A stretch of 64,000 bases of DNA from Psychroserpens sp. Hel_I_66 (GTDB taxonomy: Bacteria; Bacteroidota; Bacteroidia; Flavobacteriales; Flavobacteriaceae). The notes below the pieces were generated by a model. The model did no database searches and was not told the origin of the DNA. It saw only the letters and a program-made list of their open reading frames with translations. Within the stretch, counting starts at the first letter, position 1. Each line of letters opens with the position of its first letter. This document shows positions 27,565-36,796 of this stretch, piece by piece. Position numbers and translations under genes: made by a program. The DNA lies in the NCBI RefSeq assembly GCF_000799465.1, contig NZ_JUGU01000001.1, positions 1,054,001 through 1,118,000 of the forward strand, read 5' to 3'.

Positions 27565-27969
27565 TTAGATTTTTATTTCTGCGTATGAATTTAAACTTTC
27601 AGAACTGTTATCAACTTGCTGGCTAATTTCAAAACCTTTATAAAGTTTCCCGTCTTTGGTTTCCCAAATCGTTATAAAATGTGCCAAAGGATCTTCTTTT
27701 TCAGGACGCTCAATAGCTGTAACATAAATTGTATATCTAGCGGTCACAACACCGTTGTCTTCAAGTAAATGGCTTACTCTATATTTAAATGAATGGAATG
27801 ATTTTCTAACACCTTTCAGCATTTCTTCAATACCTTGAAAATTGAGTTTGGTAAAACCTTTGCTACTGTGCCATTTAAGTTCACAATCTTTGTGAAAATG
27901 AGCAATAATGTTTTGGTCTTTTGCCAAATCTAAATCGTAAAATGCTTTAACAATTTGTTTTGCAGACAT
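27565..27969 (-). CDS. NTF2-like / SnoaL-like family protein
   Basis: 134 residues with one cone-shaped NTF2-like fold: helix KQIVKAFYDLDLAKDQNIIAHF, then strands CELKWHSSKGF, FKYRVSHLLEDNGVVTARYTIYV and PLAHFITIWETKDGKLYKGFEISQ. The family includes enzymes, binding proteins and delivery factors, and no catalytic residues can be assigned here. Its ATG overlaps the stop of the LpxD-like gene by one base (TAATG), so they are translated together, and sucD follows. Confidence 0.8.
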   Translation of the reverse strand: MSAKQIVKAFYDLDLAKDQNIIAHFHKDCELKWHSSKGFTKLNFQGIEEMLKGVRKSFHSFKYRVSHLLEDNGVVTARYTIYVTAIERPEKEDPLAHFITIWETKDGKLYKGFEISQQVDNSSESLNSYAEIKI

Positions 27970-28904
27970 TATTTTGTTTTTAGTTTCTTTATTAATTCTG
28001 GAATTTGACGAATGTAAGCCATTTCCTTGAATTTCTCTCGAGCTTCAATTGCAGGCGACCCGAAATATGTGGCTCCAGCAGTTGTAGAATGACCTAAACC
28101 AGATTGTGCATATAAGATTGTTCCTTTTGCTATTGTGATACCACTTTTCACTCCCACTTGTCCCCAAATCGTGACTTCATCTTCAATGACTACACATCCA
28201 GCAATACCAGTTTGTGATGCTATTAAACACTTCTTGCCAATAAGTGTATCGTGACCAACTTGTATTTGATTATCTAGTTTTGAACCCTCTCCAATAGTAG
28301 TGTCACCAGTGACCCCTTTATCAATAGTACAAAGCGCACCAATATCTACATTATCTTTTATGATGACGCGTCCACCAGATTTTAATTGATCAAAACCTTC
28401 TGGTCTGTTTTTATAATAAAAAGCACTAGCACCTAAAATAGTACCAGCATGAATGATAACATTATTACCTATGATCGTGTCATCGTAGATACTCACATTG
28501 GAGTGAATGATGCAGTTATCACCAATAGTCACATTGTTACCAATAAAGCAATTTGGCTGAACTACAGTATTCTCACCAATTCTTGCAGATGGTGAGACAG
28601 CGCTATTTGAAGATTGAAAAGGTTTAAAATGGAGTGTTAATTTATTAAAATCCCTAAAAGGGTCATCACTTATCAATAGTGCTTTGCCATCCGGACAATC
28701 CACCTTTTTATTGATAAGTACTATTGTTGCTTCGGAATTTAATGCTTTATCATAATATTTAGGATGGTCTACAAAAACAATATCTCCAGCTTCTACCACA
28801 TGAATTTCATTCATTCCAAAAACAGGAAAGTCATCTGCTCCAATATATTCCGAAGAAATAAGATGAGCAATCTCTTTAAGTGTATGTGGTTTTGGAAATT
28901 TCAT
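27969..28904 (-). CDS. LpxD-like hexapeptide-repeat acyltransferase (second copy)
   Basis: 311 residues. It has an N-terminal LpxD-type uridine-binding domain (GADDFPVFGMNEIHVVE, DIVFVDHPKYYDKAL) and a left-handed beta-helix of hexapeptides (IGENTVVQPNCFIGNNVTIG, IGNNVIIHAGTILGA, QVGHDTLIGKKCLIAS). The active-site-type His is in IQVGHDT. It differs from the true LpxD at 31811 and lacks the longer C-terminal extension. Second LpxD-like proteins next to efp and sucD are frequent in Flavobacteriia as I recall them. It may acylate a different UDP-sugar; the reaction is inference. Confidence 0.83.
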   Translation of the reverse strand: MKFPKPHTLKEIAHLISSEYIGADDFPVFGMNEIHVVEAGDIVFVDHPKYYDKALNSEATIVLINKKVDCPDGKALLISDDPFRDFNKLTLHFKPFQSSNSAVSPSARIGENTVVQPNCFIGNNVTIGDNCIIHSNVSIYDDTIIGNNVIIHAGTILGASAFYYKNRPEGFDQLKSGGRVIIKDNVDIGALCTIDKGVTGDTTIGEGSKLDNQIQVGHDTLIGKKCLIASQTGIAGCVVIEDEVTIWGQVGVKSGITIAKGTILYAQSGLGHSTTAGATYFGSPAIEAREKFKEMAYIRQIPELIKKLKTK

Positions 28905-28968
28905 TTTTTCAGATCTTAAGTTTTAAATCGCAATAAATACTGCTAACTGGAAACCGTACACTCTTTTA

Positions 28969-29535
28969 TTATTCTTTTACACGTTCTTTATAAGTTCCTT
29001 TTTCGGTTTCAATCTTGATTTTATCACCTTCATTGATGAATAAAGGTACATTAACTTCTGCTCCAGTTTCTACAGTAGCAGGTTTTGTAGCATTGGTTGC
29101 AGTATTTCCTTTAATTCCTGGCTCAGTTGCTGTTACTTCTAGAACAACTGTTGCTGGCATATCTACCGATAATGGCATGTTGTCTTCTGTATTGATTTGA
29201 ATGGTTACCACCTCTCCTTCTTTCATCAGGTCTGGACGATCTAAAGCTGCCTCGAGCAAACGAATTTGGGTATAATCGGCTTCATTCATAAAATGAAAAA
29301 ACTCACCATCATGGTATAAAAACTGAAATTTGTGTGTTTCTACTCTTACATCCTCGATCTTATGTCCTGCGGAAAATGTATTGTCCAACACTTTACCGTT
29401 AGTAACGCTTTTCATTTTTGTTCTCACGAACGCTGGACCTTTTCCTGGTTTGACGTGTAAAAATTCAATGATTTTATAGATATCGTTATTATATCTAATG
29501 CATAATCCGTTTCTTATATCTGAAGTACTTGCCAT
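28969..29535 (-). CDS. efp: translation elongation factor P
   Basis: 188 residues from the ATG at 29535 (MASTSDIRNGLCIRYNN). EF-P rescues ribosomes stalled on polyproline. Three beta-barrel domains are present. The tip loop is LHVKPGKGPAFVRTK, where the Lys between the two glycines is the usual modification site; the family signature DMPATVVLEVTATEPGIKG is intact. Surrounded by lipid A genes, in line with other Flavobacteriia. Not obviously regulated. Confidence 0.95.
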   Translation of the reverse strand: MASTSDIRNGLCIRYNNDIYKIIEFLHVKPGKGPAFVRTKMKSVTNGKVLDNTFSAGHKIEDVRVETHKFQFLYHDGEFFHFMNEADYTQIRLLEAALDRPDLMKEGEVVTIQINTEDNMPLSVDMPATVVLEVTATEPGIKGNTATNATKPATVETGAEVNVPLFINEGDKIKIETEKGTYKERVKE

Positions 29536-29621
29536 TTTAAATATGTTGTTAATTTGTTTGTTGCTGAGTGGTTTACCCAAGCACGATTGTTTAATATGTT
29601 ATCTTTTCCGAAGAAAAATAT

Positions 29622-30407
29622 TTAGCTCGATTTAAAATATCCTTTCATAATACCACGATGAGAATTTTTTATAAACTGAAGAATCTCATCACGCTCTGGA
29701 GTGGCTTCCATCTCTGCTTCAATTAAATCTGAAGCCTGGGTATTATTATAATTTTTTTGATATAGCATTCTGTAGATATCCTGTATTTCTCTAATTTTTT
29801 CAGTAGTAAAACCTCTTCTACGTAATCCAACCGAGTTAATACCAACATAAGATAAAGGCTCTCGTCCCGCTTTTACAAATGGTGGAACATCTTTTCTTAC
29901 CAAAGAACCTCCAGTAACAAAGGCATGGTTGCCAATCGAACAAAATTGATGTACAGCAGTCATTCCAGCTAAAACGACGTAATCTCCAACAGAAATATGT
30001 CCTGCCAAGGTACTGTTATTTGAAAAGATACAATTATTACCTACAACACAGTCATGAGCTATGTGGCAATATGCCATGATTAAACAGTTATTACCAATGA
30101 CTGTTTTCATTTTATCTGTCGTTCCTCTATTTATCGTAACGCACTCTCTTATAGTAACATTATCTCCTATTACCGTAAGTGTATCTTCATCATTATATTT
30201 CAAATCTTGAGGTACTGCGGAAATTACTGAGCCAGGAAAAATATTACAATTTTTCCCAATTCTCGCACCTTCCATAATGGTTACGTTACTACCAATCCAC
30301 GTGCCTTCTCCAATAGTTACATTGCTGTAAATTGTAGTAAAGGGTTCAATAACAACATTTTTAGCGATTTTTGCTCCAGGATGTACGTAAGCTAAAGGTT
30401 GGTTCAT
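29622..30407 (-). CDS. lpxA: UDP-N-acetylglucosamine acyltransferase LpxA
   Basis: 261 residues, the family's usual length. It adds a 3-hydroxyacyl chain from ACP to UDP-GlcNAc, the first step of lipid A synthesis. The hexapeptide beta-helix runs from IAKNVVIEPFTTIYSNVTIG to about residue 185, with the catalytic His in MAYCHIAHDCVVG, and the helical C-terminus (RGFTTEKIREIQDIYRM) is typical. It follows lpxC-fabZ by 10 bases. Confidence 0.96.
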   Translation of the reverse strand: MNQPLAYVHPGAKIAKNVVIEPFTTIYSNVTIGEGTWIGSNVTIMEGARIGKNCNIFPGSVISAVPQDLKYNDEDTLTVIGDNVTIRECVTINRGTTDKMKTVIGNNCLIMAYCHIAHDCVVGNNCIFSNNSTLAGHISVGDYVVLAGMTAVHQFCSIGNHAFVTGGSLVRKDVPPFVKAGREPLSYVGINSVGLRRRGFTTEKIREIQDIYRMLYQKNYNNTQASDLIEAEMEATPERDEILQFIKNSHRGIMKGYFKSS

Positions 30408-30417
30408 TTTTTAGGTT

Positions 30418-31824
30418 TTATTTTACTTTTGAAATCTGTGCCATTAACTCTGCTTCTGCGCAAAGTACACCGTTAGCGTAGGCATAACCTTGCATATGGC
30501 AAATCCCGCGACGAATAGGTGTAATTAAATCACACTTAAAAATCAAGGTGTCACCAGGCACGACTTTTTTCTTAAACTTCACTTTATCTATCTTCATGAA
30601 GAATGTTAGGTAGTTTTCTGGATCTGGAACTGTGCTAAGTACAAGAATACCTCCAGTTTGAGCCATAGCCTCAACAATGAGTACTCCAGGCATCACAGGT
30701 GCTCCTGGGAAGTGTCCTTTAAAGAACTCCTCATTCATGGTTACATTTTTCATCCCAATAACTCCAGAATCTGTTAATTCAAAAACCTTATCGAGTAGTA
30801 AAAAAGGTTGTCTATGTGGTAGCATTTCCATGATTTTCATCACGTCCATCAAAGGTTCCTGATTCAAATCTATTTGAGGGACATGGTTACGTCTCTCATT
30901 TTTTATGATTTTTGATAATTTTTTAGCAAATTGAGTATTGATAAAATGACCTGGTTTATTAGCAATTACTTTACCTTGAATGCGAGTGCCTACCAAAGCT
31001 AAATCACCAATAACATCTAATAACTTATGTCTCGCAGCTTCATTTGGATGGTGAAGTGTTAAATTATCTAGAATCCCGTTTGGTTTAACTGCTATAGAAT
31101 CTTTGTTAAAAGCGATTCTTAACTTATTCATTGTTTCTGGAGACAATTCCTTATCTACATAAACAATGGCATTGTTAAGATCTCCTCCTTTAATCAATCC
31201 ATTTTCTAACAGCATTTCAAGTTCGTGTAAGAAACTAAAAGTCCTCGAGTCTGAAATATCTTCTTTAAAATCAGACATTTTATTTAATGTAGCATTTTGA
31301 GTGCCTAAAACTTTAGTCCCAAAATCAACCATTGTGGTTACTTGGTATTCCTTTGAAGGCATTACAATGATTTCACTACCAGAATCCTCATCTATGTAAG
31401 AAATCACATCAGATACTACATAAGCTTCTCTAAAATCATCCTGTTCTTCTGTTCCTGCCTTTTCAAGCGCCTCAACAAAAAACTTAGATGAACCATCCAT
31501 TATTGGAGGCTCAGACGCATCAAGTTCTATAATTGCATTATCAATATCCTGACCAACTAAAGCTGCCAAAACGTGCTCTGAAGTTTGAATGGTAACACCA
31601 TTTCTCTCCAAACAAGTGCCTCTTTGCGTATTAGTTACATAATTGGCGTCTGCCTCAATTACTGGAGAGCCTTCGAGATCAACTCTTTTAAAAGAAAAAC
31701 CATTATTTACTGGTGCTGGACAAAATGTAAGTGTTACATTTTTGCCTGTATGCAAGCCTACTCCCTGGAGTGAAACTCTTTCCTTTATTGTTTTCTGTTT
31801 ATCTTCTGTTTTAATTATTGCCAT
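30418..31824 (-). CDS. lpxC-fabZ: bifunctional UDP-3-O-acyl-GlcNAc deacetylase / 3-hydroxyacyl-ACP dehydratase (LpxC-FabZ)
   Basis: 468 residues. Residues 1-about 310 are LpxC: zinc ligands in [31 protein letters not shown] and the acidic SSKFFVEAL. Residues about 325-468 are FabZ with [14 protein letters not shown] (catalytic His), [20 protein letters not shown] (catalytic Glu). The fusion is characteristic of Bacteroidetes. It overlaps the lpxD end by 14 bases. One protein thus serves the committed lipid A step and fatty-acid dehydration, which share the 3-hydroxyacyl-ACP pool. Confidence 0.97.
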   Translation of the reverse strand: MAIIKTEDKQKTIKERVSLQGVGLHTGKNVTLTFCPAPVNNGFSFKRVDLEGSPVIEADANYVTNTQRGTCLERNGVTIQTSEHVLAALVGQDIDNAIIELDASEPPIMDGSSKFFVEALEKAGTEEQDDFREAYVVSDVISYIDEDSGSEIIVMPSKEYQVTTMVDFGTKVLGTQNATLNKMSDFKEDISDSRTFSFLHELEMLLENGLIKGGDLNNAIVYVDKELSPETMNKLRIAFNKDSIAVKPNGILDNLTLHHPNEAARHKLLDVIGDLALVGTRIQGKVIANKPGHFINTQFAKKLSKIIKNERRNHVPQIDLNQEPLMDVMKIMEMLPHRQPFLLLDKVFELTDSGVIGMKNVTMNEEFFKGHFPGAPVMPGVLIVEAMAQTGGILVLSTVPDPENYLTFFMKIDKVKFKKKVVPGDTLIFKCDLITPIRRGICHMQGYAYANGVLCAEAELMAQISKVK

Positions 31825-32839
31825 TGACTTTCTTTTCTAAATCGTTTATGGTTTTAACTATTTTGGGTAAATTTTTGAAATATACGTAAGATTTATTCCA
31901 ATCTCCATATGTAAATGATGGAGAACCTTGTAATGTCTCATTATCTTTTACATGACGACCAATTCCAGATTGAGCCTGTACTCGAACATTATTGCCAATT
32001 GTAATATGACCAGCAATTCCTACTTGACCACCAATTTGGCAGTTTTCACCAATTTTAGTAGAACCAGCAATTCCTGTTTGTGCTGCAATTACAGTATTTT
32101 TTCCTATCTCTACATTATGGGCAATCTGTATTTGATTGTCCAATTTTACGCCTCTTCTAATTATTGTAGACCCTAATGTTGCTCTATCTATAGTGGTTGC
32201 TGCACCAACATCTACAAAATCTTCAATTATTACATTACCTGTTTGTGGTACTTTACTATATTCTCCATTTTCATCTGGGACGAAACCAAATCCGTCTGCT
32301 CCTATAATTACTCCAGAGTTAATAACGCAATGTTTGCCAATTACAGTTTCAGAATAAATCTTAGCGCCAGCAAAAATAACGGTGTTATCTCCTATGGATG
32401 TATTATCACCTATGTATGTATTCGGAAAAATCTTCACATTTTTACCAACTACAACATTTTCTCCTATGTAACTAAATGCTCCAACATAAATATCTTCATC
32501 TAACTTTGCAGTATCAGATATAAAAGAAGGTTGCTCGATACCATGTTTATTTAACTTTACCTGGTTATAATATTCCAAAAGTTTAGAAAACGATTTATAA
32601 GCATCCTCAACTTTTATAAGCGTTGTGGTAATTTCATTTTCTGGCTCAAAGCTTTTATTCACTATAGTGATTGATGCTTTGGTAGAATATATGTAAGACT
32701 TATACTTAGGATTTGCCAAAAAGGTCAAAGATCCTTCGGTTCCTTCTTCAATTTTTGAAAGTTTAGAAACTTCAACATCTGGATTGCCCACGACATCGCC
32801 TTCTAAAATTCCAGCTATTTGTTCTGCTGTAAAGTTCAT
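31811..32839 (-). CDS. lpxD: UDP-3-O-(3-hydroxyacyl)glucosamine N-acyltransferase LpxD
   Basis: 342 residues. N-terminal uridine-binding domain ([38 protein letters not shown]) followed by a hexapeptide beta-helix with catalytic-type His in [11 protein letters not shown] and ending in a helical C-terminal stretch ([20 protein letters not shown]). It adds the second acyl chain in lipid A synthesis. The order lpxD-lpxC/fabZ-lpxA-efp is canonical for this group. Confidence 0.95.
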   Translation of the reverse strand: MNFTAEQIAGILEGDVVGNPDVEVSKLSKIEEGTEGSLTFLANPKYKSYIYSTKASITIVNKSFEPENEITTTLIKVEDAYKSFSKLLEYYNQVKLNKHGIEQPSFISDTAKLDEDIYVGAFSYIGENVVVGKNVKIFPNTYIGDNTSIGDNTVIFAGAKIYSETVIGKHCVINSGVIIGADGFGFVPDENGEYSKVPQTGNVIIEDFVDVGAATTIDRATLGSTIIRRGVKLDNQIQIAHNVEIGKNTVIAAQTGIAGSTKIGENCQIGGQVGIAGHITIGNNVRVQAQSGIGRHVKDNETLQGSPSFTYGDWNKSYVYFKNLPKIVKTINDLEKKVNGNN

Positions 32840-33038
32840 CCTCGCAAAAATAGGAAAATTGTCGAAATTATTAACAGATGTTGGTATATAAAAGGTGAGT
32901 TGATTTGGTCTTTGTTGTTGTATAGTGGGTTTCCTATTAATTTACAGGGATAAAATATCTAATTATTGTTTGGGATTTGCCATATTTTTCTCTTCGGAAA
33001 TTTTAAATCTTTCCAATTTGTGATCCCATTCTTGGATA

Positions 33039-34262
33039 CTATTCTTTTGGGTAGCAGATGTAATATTTGGTTACTGGTTTTGATAGCGCTTTCATATTAA
33101 ATTGATCTGAAGCCTTGGTTATATCTACTAATTTTCCAGATTTTTGAAGAATTTTTATGTTTTGCTTTTTTGATTGATACGCTTGGTTTGATATTTCGTT
33201 TATAAAAACAAAATATTCTGCATCTGTTTTAGAGATTCCGTATTTTGACATCAATTTGGATAGATGTTTATCTAAAGTTGAGGGTTTAATAGGTTTGTTT
33301 TTGAGCTTTATTTTCAATAAATCCCTATTGATAATCATATCGCAAAGATTTTTTAAAATAAAATCGTCGTGATATTGCCATTCTTTCATTGCAGAAATGA
33401 TATCATTATCATCCAGTCTAGAAAACGTTTCTAAAATGTCATCATTAAAATTTTTACTGGTAATTTCATTCCGAAGAAAAAAAGATAGCGCATCACTAGC
33501 TCTTAGTTCTATACCTTGACTCGTTAACTCTTTTGCTCGTTTTAGCACTCGCATCAATAATTGCTCTGCTACCAATCCCGTTTTATGGAGATAGACCTGC
33601 CAATACATAAAACGTCTGGCAACTAGAAATTTCTCGACGCTATAAATTCCTTTTTCTTCTACTACCAAGCGGTCATCGACTACGTTGAGCATTGTTATTA
33701 AGCGCTCACTATTAACATTTCCTTCGGCTACTCCTGTGTAAAAGCTATCTCGTTTAAGATAATCTGCCCTATCCATATCAAACTGGCTGGAAATCAATTC
33801 ACATAAAAACGGTCTGTTGTATTTACCTTCAAATATTTGGATGGCAAGCGTTAAACTTCCGTTAAATTCTTCGTTGAGTTTATGCATGAAACGGAGCGAA
33901 ATTTCTTCATGTGAAATTCCGTTTACGATGCTATGCTCCATCGCATGAGAAAATGGACCGTGACCAATGTCATGCAACAAAATGGCTGTGTAGAGTGCCT
34001 TTTCTTCTTCCTCAGAAATCATAACCTCCTTAAAACGAAGCACATTCACAGCTTTTTGCATTAAATACATGCAACCTATGGCATGATGAAATCTCGTGTG
34101 GTGCGCTCCTGGATAAACGAGATATGACAGTCCCATTTGTGAAATTCTACGAAGCCTTTGGAAATATTTATGTTCGATTAAGTCAAATATATCCGAATTT
34201 GGAATAGTAATAAATCCGTAAATTGGGTCGTTAAAGATTTTAAGTTTGTTACTTGTCTTCAA
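33039..34262 (-). CDS. HD-domain phosphohydrolase (dGTPase-like)
   Basis: 407 residues from a TTG at 34262 (codes for KTSNKLKIFNDPIYGFITIP after Met), which matches the family N-terminus; a longer TTG start at 34292 is also open. No ATG exists in the first 40 codons. The HD motif is complete: RFHHAIGCMYL, then AILLHDIGHGPFSHAMEHS, and a later SSQFDMDRADYLKRDS supplies the last Asp. Family members hydrolyse nucleotides or act in cyclic-nucleotide turnover; the substrate is not clear. It is divergent from porX with start codons under 40 bases apart. Confidence 0.87.
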   Translation of the reverse strand: MKTSNKLKIFNDPIYGFITIPNSDIFDLIEHKYFQRLRRISQMGLSYLVYPGAHHTRFHHAIGCMYLMQKAVNVLRFKEVMISEEEEKALYTAILLHDIGHGPFSHAMEHSIVNGISHEEISLRFMHKLNEEFNGSLTLAIQIFEGKYNRPFLCELISSQFDMDRADYLKRDSFYTGVAEGNVNSERLITMLNVVDDRLVVEEKGIYSVEKFLVARRFMYWQVYLHKTGLVAEQLLMRVLKRAKELTSQGIELRASDALSFFLRNEITSKNFNDDILETFSRLDDNDIISAMKEWQYHDDFILKNLCDMIINRDLLKIKLKNKPIKPSTLDKHLSKLMSKYGISKTDAEYFVFINEISNQAYQSKKQNIKILQKSGKLVDITKASDQFNMKALSKPVTKYYICYPKE

Positions 34263-34298
34263 ACGTGATGCTTTTACATTAATTTTAAACAAATATAC

Positions 34299-35852
34299 AT
34301 GAACACTATAAATATTCTTTGGGTTGACGACGAAATCGATCTTTTAAAACCACATATCATTTTTTTAGAGCAAAAACAATATAAGGTTACCACTTGCCAA
34401 AGTGGTACTGAGGCTATTGAAATCATTGATGACACTAATTTTGACATTGTGTTTTTAGATGAAAATATGCCTGGACTTACGGGTTTGGAAACGTTGAATG
34501 AGATTAAGGAACGTCGCGCCAACCTGCCTGTTGTAATGATTACAAAAAGTGAGGAAGAATATATTATGGAAGAAGCTATTGGTAATAAGATTGCCGATTA
34601 TTTGATAAAACCAGTCAACCCAAACCAGATTTTATTGAGTTTGAAGAAGAACTTGGATCATTCTAGGCTCATTTCAGAAAAAACAACATCTAATTACCAG
34701 CAAGAATTCAGAAAAATCGCAATGGATCTTTCTATGGTAAACAGCTGGGAAGAATGGAGTGATTTATACCAAAAACTCATCTATTGGGAGTTACAATTGG
34801 AGGATATTGAAGATGTTGGTATGACTGAAATTTTAGAATCTCAAAAGACAGAGGCTAATGTTCAGTTTGGAAAATTTATTGAAAAAAATTATCCAGATTG
34901 GTTTGACCATAAAGCCGATGCTCCTATTCTATCGCATAATTTGTTTAAGGAAAAAGTGGTGCCAGAAATTACCAAAGATCAACCAACGCTTCTCATTGTA
35001 ATCGATAATTTGAGGTATGACCAATGGAAAGCCTTTGAGCCTATTGTAAATAATTATTATAAAAAAGATTCTGAAGTACCTTTTTACAGTATTCTACCAA
35101 CAGCGACGCAATACGCCAGAAATGCTATTTTCTCTGGATTGATGCCTGCTGATATGGAAAAACTGCACCCAAAACTATGGAAAAACGATACCGATGATGG
35201 CGGAAAAAATTTACACGAAGCAGATTTTCTTGAAGCTCAATTAAAGCGCTTAGGCTTACAACATTTAAAAACCGAATACCATAAAATCACGAATCTTAAA
35301 TCTGGTAAAAAATTAGTAGAAAATTTTAAAACGCTTAAGGATAATGATCTTTCTGTAATTGTTTACAATTTTGTGGACATGCTCTCACATTCTAAAACCG
35401 AGATGGATGTTGTAAAGGAATTAGCCTCAAATGATAAGGCGTATCGATCTTTAACGGTGAGTTGGTTTAAAAATTCCCCTTTATTAGAAATGATCCAGCA
35501 AGCGCAAGGTTTAGGATTCAAATTAATTTTAACTACAGATCACGGAACAATTAATGTAAAACACCCATCAAAAGTGATTGGCGATCGTGATACCAGTTTG
35601 AATTTACGATATAAAACCGGTCGAAGCTTAACTTATGAAGAACGTGAGGTTTTAGTAGCAAAAGATCCTAAGAGTATACATCTACCCTCTTTAACGATGA
35701 GCAGTTCTTTTATTTTTGCTAAAAGTGATTATTTTTTAGCATACCCAAATAATTACAATCACTATGTGAGTTATTATAGAAACACCTATCAACATGGAGG
35801 TGTATCTTTAGAAGAAATGATTATTCCATTTGTAGTGATGAATCCCAAATAG
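34299..35852 (+). CDS. porX: PorX, T9SS-regulating response regulator with PglZ domain
   Basis: 517 residues. The N-terminal CheY-like receiver has the acidic pocket ILWVDDE, phosphoacceptor Asp54 (VFLDENMPG) and MITKS Lys, and is followed by a helical linker. The C-terminal PglZ/alkaline-phosphatase-superfamily domain shows LLIVIDNLRYDQWKAFE, a TATQYARNAIFSG metal-site Thr segment, DMLSHSK and LTTDHGTINVKHP. PorX acts with PorY (and SigP) to control type IX secretion. Two T9SS cargo proteins are in this window (7378 and 39015). It is divergent from the HD-protein gene and has no cognate kinase nearby. Confidence 0.95.
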   Translation: MNTINILWVDDEIDLLKPHIIFLEQKQYKVTTCQSGTEAIEIIDDTNFDIVFLDENMPGLTGLETLNEIKERRANLPVVMITKSEEEYIMEEAIGNKIADYLIKPVNPNQILLSLKKNLDHSRLISEKTTSNYQQEFRKIAMDLSMVNSWEEWSDLYQKLIYWELQLEDIEDVGMTEILESQKTEANVQFGKFIEKNYPDWFDHKADAPILSHNLFKEKVVPEITKDQPTLLIVIDNLRYDQWKAFEPIVNNYYKKDSEVPFYSILPTATQYARNAIFSGLMPADMEKLHPKLWKNDTDDGGKNLHEADFLEAQLKRLGLQHLKTEYHKITNLKSGKKLVENFKTLKDNDLSVIVYNFVDMLSHSKTEMDVVKELASNDKAYRSLTVSWFKNSPLLEMIQQAQGLGFKLILTTDHGTINVKHPSKVIGDRDTSLNLRYKTGRSLTYEEREVLVAKDPKSIHLPSLTMSSSFIFAKSDYFLAYPNNYNHYVSYYRNTYQHGGVSLEEMIIPFVVMNPK

Positions 35853-35892
35853 AAAAATTTTTCTTCGGAAATTGGATATATTAATTGAGGGT

Positions 35893-35970
35893 AAAAAACT
35901 AGAATACCCATTGCTTGAAATCCACGTAACGCAAAAATCATCGATGAAATACACTTTTTTCTAGTTTTTT
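35893..35970. repeat. 12-bp inverted repeat downstream of porX
   Basis: AAAAAACTAGAA (35893-35904) and TTCTAGTTTTTT (35959-35970) are perfect inverses around a 54-base loop. It may act as a porX terminator with an unusually large loop, or as a small structured RNA; nothing else is recognised in this spacer. Confidence 0.35.
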
Positions 35971-36031
35971 TCAAAAATTATTATTATCATTGCCGCAAGA
36001 AATTAACTAAAATGGTATATAACTATTAGTA

Positions 36032-36460
36032 ATGTCGAAATTATTAGAAATTAAATATCAATTAGAAAATATCAATACTGTTGCAAAACAGGTTTTAGAG
36101 CATGTAAATTCTAAAACGCTACTTTTTTATGGTGATATGGGTGTTGGCAAAACAACATTGATAAAATCCATAGCTAAAGAAATTGGAAGTCTTGATCAAG
36201 TTAGCAGCCCAACATTTTCAATTGTTAATGAATATGAAGCAAAAAATATTCTAATTTATCATTTTGATTTATATAGAATAGAAGATGAAGATGAAGCCCT
36301 GAATTTTGGGTTTGATGACTACTTAAACAGCCAAAATTGGGTATTTGTTGAGTGGCCACAGAATGCAGAGAACCTAATGCCGGATGATGCTAATATTATT
36401 GAAATTTCTTACAATGATCTTAACTCAAGATCCCTCAAATTGAACCAAAAACAAAATTGA
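36032..36460 (+). CDS. tsaE: tRNA threonylcarbamoyladenosine biosynthesis ATPase TsaE
   Basis: 142 residues, the usual length. P-loop ATPase needed for the tRNA t6A37 modification with TsaB and TsaD. The Walker A is GDMGVGKTTLIKS, followed by VSSPTFSIVNEYEAKN, the Walker-B-like HFDLYRIEDEDEALNFG and the family's FVEWPQNAENLMP. The pathway partner TsaD is encoded at 2484. ATG start; a hairpin terminator lies 107 bases downstream. Confidence 0.95.
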   Translation: MSKLLEIKYQLENINTVAKQVLEHVNSKTLLFYGDMGVGKTTLIKSIAKEIGSLDQVSSPTFSIVNEYEAKNILIYHFDLYRIEDEDEALNFGFDDYLNSQNWVFVEWPQNAENLMPDDANIIEISYNDLNSRSLKLNQKQN

Positions 36461-36535
36461 ACCAAAATATAGAGCAAAAAACAGCAAAATTTTAGAAAAA
36501 AATTACCTACCTAACACCGCATTATATTTAGAGAC

Positions 36536-36550
36536 TACGGAAAAACCGTA
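36536..36550. promoter_or_regulatory. palindromic site TACGG-AAAAA-CCGTA (candidate operator)
   Basis: Perfect 5-base arms around five A, located 47 bases upstream of the TTG of the peptide-gene promoter. It could be a regulator-binding site; alternatively its left half CTACGGAA is one instance of the over-represented CTnCGGAA motif of this window. No regulator is identified. Confidence 0.4.
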
Positions 36551-36566
36551 ATCATAAGGCGATTTT

Positions 36567-36590
36567 TGAGTGTTTTTTAACACTCATTTT
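36567..36590 (+). terminator. intrinsic terminator after tsaE
   Basis: Perfect 8-bp stem TGAGTGTT / AACACTCA (36567-36574 with 36579-36586) with TTTT loop, followed by TTTT. It separates the tsaE transcript from the exported-peptide gene. Confidence 0.6.
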
Positions 36591-36596
36591 AACTAT

Positions 36597-36623
36597 TTGA
36601 TTTATAGGACATACTTATATTTG
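36597..36623 (+). promoter_or_regulatory. Bacteroidetes-type promoter upstream of the 47-residue exported peptide
   Basis: TTG (36597-36599), 16-base spacer, TATATTTG (36616-36623) matches TAnnTTTG exactly. The ATG at 36653 follows 29 bases downstream. Confidence 0.6.
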
Positions 36624-36652
36624 AATAATTAATTAATTTAATCCCTTATATT

Positions 36653-36796
36653 ATGAAAACTAAAAAGTATGTACTCGCCCTTGCGATTTTCGGTGGAATG
36701 TTGTTCACAGCTCACGCAACTGATTTAATCAACCTAGATGGACAAGTTAAAACTGAAATCGACAAAAGAAAAGTCAAAATTGCTACACACGGATAA
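36653..36796 (+). CDS. small exported peptide, 47 residues (hypothetical)
   Basis: The ORF reads from ATG at 36653 to TAA at 36794. It has a textbook signal peptide: basic MKTKK, hydrophobic core YVLALAIFGGMLFT and a probable cleavage after AHA (residue 22). The predicted mature part is 25 residues, starting TDLINLDG and ending RKVKIATHG. It has its own promoter and lies just after a terminator. The 3' 59 bases overlap in another frame the start of the membrane protein at 36738. No known family is recognised. It could be a signalling peptide, an inhibitor, or a leader that couples translation to the next gene. Confidence 0.7.
   Translation: MKTKKYVLALAIFGGMLFTAHATDLINLDGQVKTEIDKRKVKIATHG

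Noticed and set aside
34274-34522. 82-codon minus-strand ORF overlapping the start of porX
   Set aside because: Antisense to the receiver domain of PorX and without recognisable features.
35893-35970. Inverted repeat downstream of porX as a transposon end
   Set aside because: No transposase or target duplication; spacing and loop fit better with a terminator or structured RNA end.
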